Positions 1-8,962 of a stretch of DNA of 39,887 nucleotides are shown here, in pieces; position 1 is the stretch's first letter; every line of letters starts with the position of its first letter. This DNA is from Chitinophagaceae bacterium (GTDB lineage Bacteria; Bacteroidota; Bacteroidia; Chitinophagales; Chitinophagaceae): NCBI GenBank assembly GCA_025449935.1, contig JANWIJ010000041.1, positions 1 to 39,887 on the forward strand, in the 5' to 3' direction. The translations under genes were made by a program, and so were the position numbers. The notes beneath the pieces were generated by a model that searched no databases, was not told the DNA's origin, and saw only the letters and a program-made list of their open reading frames with translations.

Positions 1-791
1 GGCTCAAACCACAACTGAAATTTCCGGTTCCGGGCTGCCGGGTGCTGATCAAATGCTTCTTTGATCTTTTGCGCTAACAGCCTTACATCTGTTTCTTTTT
101 CGCCGGGCAGGTAAGGCACTTTAAATCCGCCACCCAGGTCAATGACTTCCAGTTCAGGAAAATGCGGGATGAGCTCAAACAACACTTCAATTCCCCTGAC
201 AAAAACTGCCGCATCCTGTATATCGCTGCCCGTATGAATATGAAGCGCCCGGATGTTCAGGTTGGTTTCCCTGGCTACTTTTTCAATACTGTCCAGTTGC
301 TCAACCGGGATACCGAACTTACTTCCTTCGTGCCCTGTTGAGATTTTCAGGTTCCCCCCCGCCATGATATTGGGCCTGATCCTTATACCCACCGGGTAGG
401 AATGACCATACTTTTTTCCGAATTTCTCCAGGTTTGATAAACTATCAATGTTTATATGTACACCTGCTGCTACTGCCTCTTCGATCTCACTGAAAGCAAT
501 TCCGTTGGAGGTATAGAGGATTTGCCGGGGTTCAAACCCTGCATGGAGGGCCAGCTTTATCTCATTAAAAGAACTGCAGTCAATATTGCATCCTGTTTGT
601 TTTATGCAGCGGAGTATATTAATATTGGTAAGAGCCTTGGAAGCATAAAAAAAACGGGTGTCCAGGGTGGAAAATGCGGAGGATATTTTCTGGTACTGCT
701 CGGTTATTTTTTCAGCGTGATACACATAAAGCGGTGTTCCGAATTCTTCTGCAGCCTGCAGCAATTGCTCATTGGATAATTGTTCCGGCAT
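1..791 (-). CDS. lysA: Diaminopimelate decarboxylase, C-terminus outside window
   Basis: Partial gene; the 3' end runs off the left edge, leaving about 263 codons. The product is a PLP-dependent fold-III decarboxylase that converts meso-diaminopimelate to L-lysine, the last step of lysine synthesis. Visible: start MPEQLSNEQLLQ; the PLP lysine context FFYASKALTN (Lys about residue 52, equivalent to the family's YAxKAN); LHIHTGSDI; the glycine-rich phosphate-binding stretch IDLGGGFKVPY; and a terminal LWFEP that should lead into the EPGR motif. I chose the ATG at 791 because the conserved N-terminus begins there and a good promoter ends only 5 nt upstream. The family is about 380-420 residues, so roughly a third is missing. 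Carboxynorspermidine decarboxylase is the nearest alternative; the HTGSD and GGGFKVPY stretches fit LysA better. Confidence 0.9.
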   Translation of the reverse strand, partial: MPEQLSNEQLLQAAEEFGTPLYVYHAEKITEQYQKISSAFSTLDTRFFYASKALTNINILRCIKQTGCNIDCSSFNEIKLALHAGFEPRQILYTSNGIAFSEIEEAVAAGVHINIDSLSNLEKFGKKYGHSYPVGIRIRPNIMAGGNLKISTGHEGSKFGIPVEQLDSIEKVARETNLNIRALHIHTGSDIQDAAVFVRGIEVLFELIPHFPELEVIDLGGGFKVPYLPGEKETDVRLLAQKIKEAFDQHPAARNRKFQLWFE

Positions 792-796
792 TGTTG

Positions 797-827
797 CGAA
801 GATATTAAAGCGATGGCACCGTTCAAA
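797..827 (-). promoter_or_regulatory. lysA promoter (Bacteroidota -33/-7 type)
   Basis: On the minus strand TTTG (824-827) is followed after 19 nt by TATCTTCG (797-804), one mismatch from the TAnnTTTG -7 element. The lysA ATG begins 5 nt after the -7 box, so the predicted transcript has almost no leader. Confidence 0.6.
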
Positions 828-894
828 ACCAAACAGCTCAACATACAAATGCCACCCCGGAATGGAATGGCATCAGGTGCAGTATGATGTCCTG

Positions 895-1590
895 TCAATC
901 TTCTTCGCCTTCACCCGGGCTGTTATGAACGATCAGCTCACCTTCACCGGTTACAGCCAATGGTTCCTGCCCGTCATTCTCATCGTTTTTATGCCCAGGC
1001 GTTTTTAGTGTATCCTTAATATTAGTCGGCTCTACCAGTTGTTCCGAGAGCACTTCTTTTATTTTCGGCAATTCGTCAGGAGAATTAATACCAAAGTAAT
1101 CCATGAAATTTTTAGAAGTAGAATACAATAATGGCTGCCCCGCAGCTTTTTCATTCCTGCCGCTGATGATGATCAGTTCCTTTTCCAGCAGTTTTTGCAC
1201 CGCATAATCAGAACTTACCCCCCGGATCGCTTCAATTTCTCCCTTGGTAACCGGTTGTTTATAGGCAATAATAGCCAGCGTTTCGAGCGAGGCAGCTGAG
1301 AGGCGTTTCAGGAATTTGTCGCCGTTCAGCTGTGCTACCGTTTTATGGTATTCCGTTCTTGTAAGGAACTGCCAGCCACCGCCGCTCTGTTTTACCTCGA
1401 AAGGATAAAAGTCAGCGCTGTATTTCTCTGTAATGCCTTCAAGGGCTGCTTCTACTTTGTCAAGGGATATTTTATCATCCATGTAGCCAAGCGCATTGTT
1501 CACCAGTTCAGTAATCTCCAAAGTAGATAAGGGTTTCTCACTGGCAAAGATCAGGGCTTCAATATGGGGTATTAGATTAGTTATTTCCAT
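895..1590 (-). CDS. scpB: Segregation and condensation protein ScpB
   Basis: 231-residue ScpB, the winged-helix kleisin-associated subunit of the Smc-ScpAB condensin; it works in the cytoplasm on chromosome compaction and segregation. Seen: N-terminal IPHIEALIFASEKPL, central LSAASLETLAIIAYKQPVTK (the strongest ScpB signature), then EIEAIRGVSSDYAVQKLLEK and a GRP-like segment GRNEKAAGQPLLYSTSKNF. The C-terminal ~40 residues are acidic and poorly conserved. The open frame extends 43 codons further upstream, but that extension is unlike ScpB, and the family start matches MEITNLIPHIEAL at 1590. It lies between lysA and atpG, all on the minus strand; no scpA is in the window, as is common in this phylum. 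Confidence 0.93.
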   Translation of the reverse strand: MEITNLIPHIEALIFASEKPLSTLEITELVNNALGYMDDKISLDKVEAALEGITEKYSADFYPFEVKQSGGGWQFLTRTEYHKTVAQLNGDKFLKRLSAASLETLAIIAYKQPVTKGEIEAIRGVSSDYAVQKLLEKELIIISGRNEKAAGQPLLYSTSKNFMDYFGINSPDELPKIKEVLSEQLVEPTNIKDTLKTPGHKNDENDGQEPLAVTGEGELIVHNSPGEGEED

Positions 1591-1725
1591 GTTGTTATCA
1601 CCAAACGATTTAGACGAAATTAATATTACTGGGAGGAAGACAAAAACACACTTATTAACATTCCCACCAGTTGCTGACCCGGGAAAGGAAATTTCCACCG
1701 GCCGGCGCGGACGGGGCAACAGCTT

Positions 1726-2607
1726 TTAACCCTGAAGGGCAGCCGCGCCACTCACGATTTCTGTCAGTTCGGTTGTAATGGCTGCCTGTCTTGCACGGTT
1801 ATAAGAAATTTTCAGTGAACGCAGCATTTCATTGGCATTTTCACTGGCTTTATCCATGGCCGTCATCCGCGCACCATGTTCAGAAGCATTGGAATCAAGT
1901 ACCGCTTTGTATAATTGTGTATTCAGGATCTTCGGCATCAGTTCGGCAATCAGTTCCTCTTTCGAAGGATCGTAAATAAAATCAGCTTTTGTTTTTCCTG
2001 CCTTTTTCTCCACGCGGGGAATGGGTAAAAATCTTTCCACTTCAAAACGCTGGGTGGCGGCATTTTTAAACTGGCTGTATACCATTTCCACCACATCAAA
2101 TTGTTTTTCTTCAAAGGCTTTCCTGGCCGCGGCAGATGCCTGCTGCACATTTTCGAAAGTCAGGTGCAGGAAAATGTCTTTGAATGAAGCATCCGTTTTA
2201 TAATTATTCTTGGCAAAATGCTCATACCCTTTCTTACCAATATTCCAGATCGTCACACTCCCTTTTTTATACTGGTCGCTGTACTTCTCCGCGATCCGGG
2301 CTTTTGCCAGCTTAATAATATTGGCATTGAATGCACCGGCAAGACCCCTGTCGCTGGTAATTACGATCAGTAATACTTTTTCAACAGGCCGGTCAGCTGC
2401 GAGGGCCATACCTGCTTCACCTTCACTGTTGCTGACAATATTGCTCAGCATTTCCTGTAATTTCTGTGCATAGGGTCGCATCTGGATGATGGCATCCTGG
2501 GCCCGGCGCAATTTGGCAGCACTCACCATTTTCATGGCCTTGGTGATCTGCTGGGTACTTTGTACTGATTTAATGCGGTTCCGAACCTCTTTTAATTGTC
2601 CTGCCAT
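1726..2607 (-). CDS. atpG: F1Fo ATP synthase gamma subunit
   Basis: 293-residue gamma subunit, the rotary shaft of F1 that couples proton flow to ATP synthesis at the inner membrane. The N-terminal helix (AGQLKEVRNRIKSVQSTQQ, then ITKAMKMVSAAKLRRAQDA) and the C-terminal helix (NRARQAAITTELTEIVSGAAA) are both canonical, and ITSDRGLAGAFNANI is the conserved core stretch. Length is normal for Bacteroidota. The gene stands without other atp genes in this window: its upstream neighbour encodes an unrelated lipoprotein and its downstream neighbour is scpB. It has its own promoter candidate 40-50 nt upstream of the start. Confidence 0.96.
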   Translation of the reverse strand: MAGQLKEVRNRIKSVQSTQQITKAMKMVSAAKLRRAQDAIIQMRPYAQKLQEMLSNIVSNSEGEAGMALAADRPVEKVLLIVITSDRGLAGAFNANIIKLAKARIAEKYSDQYKKGSVTIWNIGKKGYEHFAKNNYKTDASFKDIFLHLTFENVQQASAAARKAFEEKQFDVVEMVYSQFKNAATQRFEVERFLPIPRVEKKAGKTKADFIYDPSKEELIAELMPKILNTQLYKAVLDSNASEHGARMTAMDKASENANEMLRSLKISYNRARQAAITTELTEIVSGAAALQG

Positions 2608-2650
2608 AAAGTATATTAAAAAATTGGCCCACCTTGCCGGCTGGGAGGCG

Positions 2651-2658
2651 CAAAAGTA
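2651..2658 (-). promoter_or_regulatory. Candidate -7 element for atpG
   Basis: Minus-strand TACTTTTG matches TAnnTTTG exactly and lies 43 nt before the atpG ATG. The -33 region is weak (TATGG about 19 nt further upstream). Confidence 0.42.
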
Positions 2659-2749
2659 CGGTGTAGATCCTAAAATTCCATAGGATATAAAATAAAAAAA
2701 CCGCTATATACCCGCTGCTTTTTTCCTGGATAAATAGCTCAGCGCCAGA

Positions 2750-3436
2750 CTAATTCTGCAGGAAAAATTCACGCCGGAGGCTGTACCTGATTAATAGCCG
2801 GCCACCTTCCTTTGTACGCGCATGAACCGGCCTTTCAATCTCCCGGATTATTTCCAGTTGAACAGGCCCATTGGAAAGATTGTCAAGATCAGCCCTGGTA
2901 ATTACCAGGCGGCCATTGACCACGGAATCTGTTTTGTTTATCCCGTCATGATAGGAGGAAGTATCTGTAAGTAAGATCGTCAGCAGTTCTTTTTCATCAA
3001 TACCATCCAGTTCCAGTATGAGATCATTGCGCCGGAGTGAATCGGGAATAGGCTTAAGCAGGTTCATGGGCTTAAACTCAAACTCCTCTTTATATTGCTT
3101 TTTATCCGCGTTGGTGAAAACAATACTATGTTTCCCTGCAAATCCTGCAATGGGTTTGTGTATCTCGTAAAAAACGCCTGTCATTTTTGTACTGTCCTCC
3201 TCCAGCAGTTCCCCATCAAGGAGGACACTGCCGGGCCCGGGGATAGAAACAGCATCTCCCTCTTCCCCATCGCGGAATTGCAGCATCACCGTCAGGTTAT
3301 CATTTCCTTCTTCAGCGGTTATCTTATAGTCGAAATAAATGGCGTCCGGATCAACCGGGTCTTCGTTGAGCTGTGGATTCTTACAGGCAAAAAAAAGGGA
3401 AGAAATGAGCAAGAAGAATGAAACTGTGCTTTTCAT
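2750..3436 (-). CDS. Lipoprotein of unknown function
   Basis: 228-residue protein beginning MKSTVSFFLLISSLFFAC, a type II signal peptide with lipobox LFFAC (lipidated Cys18), so probably anchored in the outer or inner membrane and exposed to the periplasm. The mature part is acidic (QLNEDPVDPDAIYFDYKIT...) and seems to hold two beta-rich segments; the C-terminal ~100 residues contain ILELDGIDEKELLTILLTD and end in RREFFLQN. I do not recognise a named domain. The open frame continues 44 codons further upstream, but the lipobox and signal peptide decide the start at 3436. It is upstream of atpG in the same orientation, with 142 bp between them and a separate atpG promoter, so the two are probably not functionally linked. 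Confidence 0.75.
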   Translation of the reverse strand: MKSTVSFFLLISSLFFACKNPQLNEDPVDPDAIYFDYKITAEEGNDNLTVMLQFRDGEEGDAVSIPGPGSVLLDGELLEEDSTKMTGVFYEIHKPIAGFAGKHSIVFTNADKKQYKEEFEFKPMNLLKPIPDSLRRNDLILELDGIDEKELLTILLTDTSSYHDGINKTDSVVNGRLVITRADLDNLSNGPVQLEIIREIERPVHARTKEGGRLLIRYSLRREFFLQN

Positions 3437-3579
3437 CAACGGGTCAATTTGAAATAATTTCAGAATGAGCCGGAAAGTTACGCCATCAAATTTTAAAACA
3501 TATTGACTATCACTTTCCCAGGCCAGGAACTGAGCCCCATTTTCAGTGTTCAGCCCCTTATACTCCAAAAACTAAGGCT

Positions 3580-3587
3580 TATCTTTG
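3580..3587 (+). promoter_or_regulatory. Candidate -7 element for secA
   Basis: TATCTTTG is an exact TAnnTTTG match 115 nt upstream of secA. A second, weaker option is CATATTTG at about 3635-3642, preceded by TTTG roughly 21 nt upstream. Either would serve secA; I cannot choose between them from sequence alone. Confidence 0.35.
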
Positions 3588-3701
3588 CCACCCTTCCAAA
3601 GGCCCCCCTTTGGAACTGTCAAATTGGCTCATGCATATTTGTAGCACTTTTTTTGACAAAACATATATTCTTAAGTCCGGGTACATTATAACATTCAATT
3701 T

Positions 3702-6700
3702 ATGCTTGGTTTTATCTCGAAAATCTTTGGTGGCAGCAAGTCTGAAAAAGATGTAAAAAAGGTTGAACACTATGTAGGAAAGATCAATGATTTTTTTACC
3801 GCCTACCAGTCCATCTCCAATGATCAGTTAAGGAATAAAACGCAGGAATTCCGGGACCGGATCAAACAGCATCTTACCGGGATTGATGATGAGATATCCG
3901 GAAAAAACCAGGCTGCCGAAGAACTGCCCTTTAATGACCTGACCGGGAAGGATGCGATTTACCAGGAAGTGGATAAGCTGAAAAAAGATCGTGATAAAAA
4001 AATAGAGGAAGCCCTGGAGGAAATTCTTCCCGAAGCCTTTGCTGTTGTTAAAGAAACGAGCCGCCGGTTTAAAGAAAATACAGATATTATTTCCACGGCC
4101 ACACAGCTGGACCGTGACCTGAGCGTAAAAAAGAATTACATCAGTATCGAGGGTGATAATTCTGTTTTTAAAAATACCTGGAGCGCTGCAGGCGGAGAAG
4201 TAACCTGGAATATGGTGCATTATGATGTGCAGCTGATCGGCGGAGTGGTTTTGCACCAGGGGAAAATTGCCGAAATGGCAACGGGGGAAGGGAAAACCCT
4301 GGTATCGACTTTGCCTGCCTACCTGAATGCGCTGGCGGGTGAAGGGGTTCATATTGTGACCGTGAATGATTACCTGGCCCGCCGTGACCAGGAATGGAAC
4401 GGAACAATTTTCGAATGGCTGGGATTGACGGTAGATTGTATTGATAAACACCAGCCCAACACCGAAGAAAGAAGAAAAGCCTACCTGGCGGATATAACTT
4501 ATGGAACCAACAATGAATTTGGTTTTGATTACCTCCGTGATAATATGGTGCACACCCCGGAAGAAATGGTGCAGCGCAAACATCATTATGCCATGGTGGA
4601 TGAAGTAGATTCAGTGTTGATTGATGATGCGAGGACCCCCCTGATCATTTCAGGCCCGGTACCAAAAGGCGAAGACCAGCAATTCCATATTCATAAACCC
4701 AGGATACAGCAATTGGTGCAGGAACAGGAAAGGATTGTCCGAACCTGCCTGAATGAAGCAAAAAAACGATTTGCCGAAGGAGATGATGATCCAAAAGGCG
4801 GTGGATTATATTTATTCAGGGCGCACCGTGGTCTTCCGAAATATGGACCGGTTATCAAGTTCCTGAGTGAGCCGGGTATCAAAGTAAAAATGCAGAAGGC
4901 TGAAAACCATTACCTGCAGGATCAGCAACGGAATATGCATATTGTTGATGAAGATTTGCTTTTTCACATTGATGAAAAAAACAATTCCGTTGAATTGACA
5001 GAAAAAGGATTGAACATGATTACCCGCACCGGGGAGGATCCAGATTTCTTTGTATTGCCGGACATTGGTGTGAAGCTGGCTGAAGTGGAGAAGAGTACAG
5101 TGCCCGCAGAAGAAAAACTACACCAGAAAGAATCCATCCTGAATGATTACGCCCAGAAAGCAGACCGGATACATACGGTGCAGCAATTACTGAAAGCCTA
5201 TTCTTTATTTGATAAGGATGTGGAATATGTGATCATTGATGGCGCCATCAAGATCGTGGATGAACAGACCGGTCGTATCATGGAAGGCCGCCGGTACAGC
5301 GACGGGCTGCACCAGGCGCTGGAAGCAAAAGAGAATGTAAAGATCGAAGCGGCTACCCAAACCTATGCTACGATCACCTTACAAAACTACTTCCGCATGT
5401 ATCATAAGCTGGCCGGTATGACGGGTACGGCAGAAACCGAAGCGGCAGAGTTATGGAGTATTTATAAACTGGATGTGGTGAACGTTCCTACCAATATTCC
5501 CATGATCCGGAAGGATAGGCAGGACCTGGTGTATAAAACCAAGAGAGAAAAATATAAAGCGGTCATTGATGAAATAGAAATATTAAGGAATGCCGGCCGG
5601 CCCTGCCTGGTTGGTACCACTTCCGTTGAAGTAAGTGAATTGCTGGGAAGGATGCTCCAGCAGAAAAAAATTCCGCATAATGTACTCAATGCAAAACAAC
5701 ATGCCCGGGAAGCACAGGTAGTAGCCGAAGCCGGGCTGGCTGGTGCCGTAACCATTGCGACCAACATGGCTGGCCGGGGTACGGATATTAAACTCGGTGC
5801 CGGTGTAAAAGATGCCGGAGGCCTGGCGATTATCGGTACAGAACGGCATGAAAGCCGGCGGGTAGACCGGCAATTGCGTGGCCGTGCGGGCCGGCAGGGA
5901 GACCCCGGTTCTTCACAATTTTATGTCTCACTCGAGGACGACCTGATGCGGATGTTTGGCAGCGAACGGATCGCTTCCATGATGGACAAACTTGGTTACA
6001 AAGAAGGTGATGTGATACAGCATAGCATGATCAGCAACAGTATCCAGCGGGCGCAAAAGAAGGTGGAAGAAAATAATTTTGGTATCCGGAAGCGTTTGCT
6101 GGAATACGACGATGTGATGAACAAACAGCGTAATGCTGTATATGAAAAAAGAAATCATGCTTTGTTTGGAGAAAGACTTGCGCTGGATATAGATACTTCT
6201 TTCTCCATGGTAGCTGAAGGCTTGGTTACATCTTTCCGGGAGCAGGAAGATTTTGAAGGCTTTAAAATGGCCTGCATCGTAAACTTTGGACTGGACACGA
6301 AAATTGATGAGGAAACTTTTAAGCGGGGAGATGTAAATGCATTGATCGACCAGCTATATGCAGAAGCCACTGAAAAATACAGCCAGCATAAAGAGGAGAT
6401 CCAAAAGCAGGCGATTCCCGTTTTCAAAAATATACGGCTGACACAGGGCAGTCATATCGAAAACGTGGTGGTACCCTTCAGCGATGGACGGAAAGGACTG
6501 AGTGTACTCACGAATCTTGAAAAAACGCTCAGTACAAACGGTACTGAACTTTCAAATGCCCTGGAAAAAACAATTACCCTTGCCGTAATTGATGACGCCT
6601 GGAAGGAACACCTGCGTGCCATGGATGACCTGAAACAAAGTGTGCAGACGGCTTACCTGGAACAGAAAGATCCGCTGGTTATTTATAAAATTGAAGCCTA

Positions 6701-7034
6701 TAACCAGTTCAGCAATATGAATACAGAAGTTAACAAGGATATCGCTTCTTTTCTTAGTCATGCTGCCATCCCGATCCAGCAGGAGAATGCACCATTGAAA
6801 GAAGGCCGCCAGCAAAAGACAGACATGAGTAAAATGCGGGCCAATAAGGATGAAGTGGATAATGCCGGCCAGGATTATGCAGCGAATGAAAGGGATAAAT
6901 TTGAACCGGGTGGTGGCGGCGAGGTAGCCGTAAAACAGGAGCCGGTAAAAGTGGGGCCAAAAATTGGCCGTAATGATCCTTGCCCTTGCGGAAGCGGGAA
7001 GAAATACAAACAATGCCACGGTAAGGAAGCTTAG
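3702..7034 (+). CDS. secA: Protein translocase ATPase SecA
   Basis: 1,110-residue SecA, the motor that drives unfolded preproteins through SecYEG. Domains in order: N-terminal part of NBD1; Walker A ATGEGKT (residues 193-199); DEAD-type Walker B VDEVD (from residue 299) followed by [15 protein letters not shown]; a preprotein cross-linking domain; [35 protein letters not shown]2 with [13 protein letters not shown] and [16 protein letters not shown]; helical scaffold and wing; a lysine/glutamate-rich linker; and a C-terminal SEC-C zinc motif with Cys1094, Cys1096, Cys1105 and His1106. The length, greater than the ~900 of E. coli, is usual for Bacteroidota because of insertions. The ATG at 3702 starts [17 protein letters not shown], the normal SecA N-terminus. 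Confidence 0.98.
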   Translation: MLGFISKIFGGSKSEKDVKKVEHYVGKINDFFTAYQSISNDQLRNKTQEFRDRIKQHLTGIDDEISGKNQAAEELPFNDLTGKDAIYQEVDKLKKDRDKKIEEALEEILPEAFAVVKETSRRFKENTDIISTATQLDRDLSVKKNYISIEGDNSVFKNTWSAAGGEVTWNMVHYDVQLIGGVVLHQGKIAEMATGEGKTLVSTLPAYLNALAGEGVHIVTVNDYLARRDQEWNGTIFEWLGLTVDCIDKHQPNTEERRKAYLADITYGTNNEFGFDYLRDNMVHTPEEMVQRKHHYAMVDEVDSVLIDDARTPLIISGPVPKGEDQQFHIHKPRIQQLVQEQERIVRTCLNEAKKRFAEGDDDPKGGGLYLFRAHRGLPKYGPVIKFLSEPGIKVKMQKAENHYLQDQQRNMHIVDEDLLFHIDEKNNSVELTEKGLNMITRTGEDPDFFVLPDIGVKLAEVEKSTVPAEEKLHQKESILNDYAQKADRIHTVQQLLKAYSLFDKDVEYVIIDGAIKIVDEQTGRIMEGRRYSDGLHQALEAKENVKIEAATQTYATITLQNYFRMYHKLAGMTGTAETEAAELWSIYKLDVVNVPTNIPMIRKDRQDLVYKTKREKYKAVIDEIEILRNAGRPCLVGTTSVEVSELLGRMLQQKKIPHNVLNAKQHAREAQVVAEAGLAGAVTIATNMAGRGTDIKLGAGVKDAGGLAIIGTERHESRRVDRQLRGRAGRQGDPGSSQFYVSLEDDLMRMFGSERIASMMDKLGYKEGDVIQHSMISNSIQRAQKKVEENNFGIRKRLLEYDDVMNKQRNAVYEKRNHALFGERLALDIDTSFSMVAEGLVTSFREQEDFEGFKMACIVNFGLDTKIDEETFKRGDVNALIDQLYAEATEKYSQHKEEIQKQAIPVFKNIRLTQGSHIENVVVPFSDGRKGLSVLTNLEKTLSTNGTELSNALEKTITLAVIDDAWKEHLRAMDDLKQSVQTAYLEQKDPLVIYKIEAYNQFSNMNTEVNKDIASFLSHAAIPIQQENAPLKEGRQQKTDMSKMRANKDEVDNAGQDYAANERDKFEPGGGGEVAVKQEPVKVGPKIGRNDPCPCGSGKKYKQCHGKEA

Positions 7035-7097
7035 GATTCCAGCTAAAACTGTGCGAAACCTCTGCTGAAAAAGGCCTGTCATGTTGGGAAAAAATAA

Positions 7098-7105
7098 TAG
7101 GTTTG
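7098..7105 (+). promoter_or_regulatory. Candidate -7 element for the 7137 lipoprotein gene
   Basis: TAGGTTTG is an exact TAnnTTTG match 31 nt before the ATG at 7137. No convincing -33 box is present. Confidence 0.38.
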
Positions 7106-7136
7106 ATGACCATTATTTAAACCTAAATCAAAAAAC

Positions 7137-7541
7137 ATGAAAAAATTACTCGCGGTAGTAGCCTTATTCAGCATCCTGGTGGCCTGTAACAACAAGAAAA
7201 AAGAAGCAACGAAAACAGAAGACAACACCGTTGTTCCAACAACTACGGAACCTACCACTACTGATCCATCCACTTCAGCAACCGTCTCCGGCGTGCCCTC
7301 TTTTTCAGATCCGGAAATACAAAAATTCGCAAACGATTATGCAGCTTTTATAACTGAATATAAAGCAGGAATAAAAAATCCCGCCAGGCTGGAAGCGCTT
7401 ACTAAAAACATGCAGGATTGGTCAACCAGGGGGCAGAGCATTGGTATGAAACTGGCTTCGAATCCTTCAGAAGCTAAAAAATGGTCTGATTGGTGGCTGG
7501 CCGTAACCAGGGACCTCTACCCGGCTTCAACACCCAAATAG
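7137..7541 (+). CDS. Small lipoprotein of unknown function
   Basis: 134-residue protein with a type II signal peptide MKKLLAVVALFSILVAC (lipobox ILVAC, Cys17). A lysine patch (NNKKKEATK) follows, then a Thr/Pro-rich linker (TTTEPTTTDPSTS), and a compact C-terminal domain of about 75 residues, predicted helical, with the tryptophan-rich stretch KKWSDWWLAVTRDLYPAS. The linker suggests a membrane-tethered domain reaching into the periplasm. I know of no assigned function. It lies 102 bp after secA with its own promoter candidate, and is followed by a strong terminator shared with the convergent amidohydrolase gene. Confidence 0.75.
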   Translation: MKKLLAVVALFSILVACNNKKKEATKTEDNTVVPTTTEPTTTDPSTSATVSGVPSFSDPEIQKFANDYAAFITEYKAGIKNPARLEALTKNMQDWSTRGQSIGMKLASNPSEAKKWSDWWLAVTRDLYPASTPK

Positions 7542-7560
7542 TTCTGTAATCTCTTATATA

Positions 7561-7598
7561 AAAAAACCTGTCCGGGTTGTGACCCGCGCAGGTTTTTT
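7561..7598. terminator. Bidirectional terminator between convergent genes
   Basis: The arms AAAAAACCTG-tc-CGGGT and ACCCG-cg-CAGGTTTTTT pair around a short TGTG loop, interrupted only by a 2x2 internal loop. A-run on one side and T-run on the other let it work for both the lipoprotein gene (plus) and the amidohydrolase gene (minus). Confidence 0.75.
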
Positions 7599-7620
7599 TG
7601 TTTTATTTCTATCCCGGAAT

Positions 7621-8952
7621 TTAAAATCCTTTCTTCTTCAGTTCATATTTCTGCTCATATTTGTCATTGAGCTGTTTTTGTTTATCGGTGAGGTCAATTT
7701 TGCGTCCCTGGATAAAAGCATCCGTGACATTACTGGTACGCATATCGAGAATATCGCCATCGCTGATGATAATGTTGGCATCCTTACCCACTTCAATGCT
7801 TCCTGCTTTATCTGCGACCCCCATGATCCTGGCCGCATTTATCGTAATAGCAGACAGTGCTTCTTCTTTTGTTAATCCATAGGCCACAGCTGTTCCGGCA
7901 TTGAATGGCAGGTTACGGCCACGGGTTTGACCGTCATCATCTGAAATGGCAAATAAAACACCTGCCTTTTGTAAAGCTGCTGCTGTTTTATACGGCTGAT
8001 CCACATCATCATCTTCCAGCGTAGGAAGACTGTGCGGTTGCTGCAAGACAACGGACACATTGTGTTTCTTGAGCAGGTCGGCTACCTGCCAGCTGTCGCT
8101 TCCGCCGACAATAACCAGGTCGAATCCAAATTCCTTTACAAAATCCAGCGCCACCAGTATCTGTTTGATCGTATTGGCATGTACATATAATTTTTGAGTT
8201 TTTCCAAACAAGCCCCTGGCTGATTCGAATTTCAAATTGGTTTCCTGGTGGGCTGTTTCAGTCAAATATGCTTTTGCTTCGCGGAAAAAATTCTTAATGC
8301 CTTCTATTTTGTCCAATGCTTCTTTTACCGGGTCAGTTTGCGGCTGTTGCGGACCCCCACCACCACCTCCGCCTCCAAAACCGCCGAACCGTGGCCGGGC
8401 CAGCATGGATGGCATGTATAAATGCATACCCGCATCTGTCTTGTAGGCTGCATCCTCCCAGTTCCAGGCATCCAGTTGTACAACCGATGAAGAACCGGCA
8501 AGTAAACTTCCCTGTGGAACGATGTTGGCAGCAAGAATGCCATTGGACCTAAGCGTGTTGATGACTTTTGAATCGGTATTATAAGCCACGATAGCCCGGA
8601 TATTCGGATTTAGGTCACCCAGTTCCCGTACGTCAGTACTTGCGCGGACGGCGGATACTTCCACCAGGCCAAGGCTGCTGGTCGGAAGGATCAGGCCCGG
8701 ATAAACATGCTTCCCTTTAGCATCAACGACCTGCACATCATCTGCCGGAACTGCAATCCCTGCGCCTACCTCTTCGATTTTACCATCTCTTATTTTAATA
8801 ATTCCGTTTTCAATCACTTTGCCATTCCCGGTATGAATGATTGCATTCTTAATGAACAACAATCCTTTCTGCGGTTTGGCAGGCAATACGTTTTCCTGCG
8901 CATTGACAACCATTGCAGCAAATAAAGTGAGTGCTAAAAATATTTTTCTCAT
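7621..8952 (-). CDS. Secreted amidohydrolase-like protein, metal ligands lost
   Basis: 443-residue protein with signal peptide MRKIFLALTLFAAMVVNAQ, so periplasmic or outer-membrane associated. The fold is that of the imidazolonepropionase/dipeptidase-like amidohydrolases: an N-terminal beta part (IKNAIIHTGNGKVIENGIIK, DGKIEEVG), the barrel entry HVYPGLI, and the C-terminal GSIEVGKDANIIISDGDI. The usual PGLIDxHxH metal site reads PGLILPTSSL (residues 86-95), so both histidines are gone, and a later histidine position appears as GGSDSW. The ISDDDGQTRG segment still offers an acidic residue. A poly-glycine stretch (GGGGGGGG) lies near residue 205. The start is set by the signal peptide; a 12-codon extension upstream overlaps the end of the preceding gene. 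It is 10 nt downstream of the larger amidohydrolase, clearly in one operon. Enzymatic activity is doubtful. Confidence 0.85.
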   Translation of the reverse strand: MRKIFLALTLFAAMVVNAQENVLPAKPQKGLLFIKNAIIHTGNGKVIENGIIKIRDGKIEEVGAGIAVPADDVQVVDAKGKHVYPGLILPTSSLGLVEVSAVRASTDVRELGDLNPNIRAIVAYNTDSKVINTLRSNGILAANIVPQGSLLAGSSSVVQLDAWNWEDAAYKTDAGMHLYMPSMLARPRFGGFGGGGGGGGPQQPQTDPVKEALDKIEGIKNFFREAKAYLTETAHQETNLKFESARGLFGKTQKLYVHANTIKQILVALDFVKEFGFDLVIVGGSDSWQVADLLKKHNVSVVLQQPHSLPTLEDDDVDQPYKTAAALQKAGVLFAISDDDGQTRGRNLPFNAGTAVAYGLTKEEALSAITINAARIMGVADKAGSIEVGKDANIIISDGDILDMRTSNVTDAFIQGRKIDLTDKQKQLNDKYEQKYELKKKGF

Positions 8953-8962
8953 TTCTGTTTTT

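Noticed and set aside
1591-1719. Longer ScpB from 1719
   Set aside because: The 43-residue extension does not resemble ScpB; the conserved start is at 1590.
3437-3568. Longer form of the 2750-3436 lipoprotein
   Set aside because: It would bury the signal peptide and lipobox inside the protein.
3828-4586. 252-codon open frame on the minus strand inside secA
   Set aside because: Fully antisense to highly conserved secA, no recognisable family; a frame shadow.
6552-7082. 176-codon minus-strand frame over the 3' end of secA
   Set aside because: Hydrophobic shadow of the secA coding sequence, with no promoter or homology signal.
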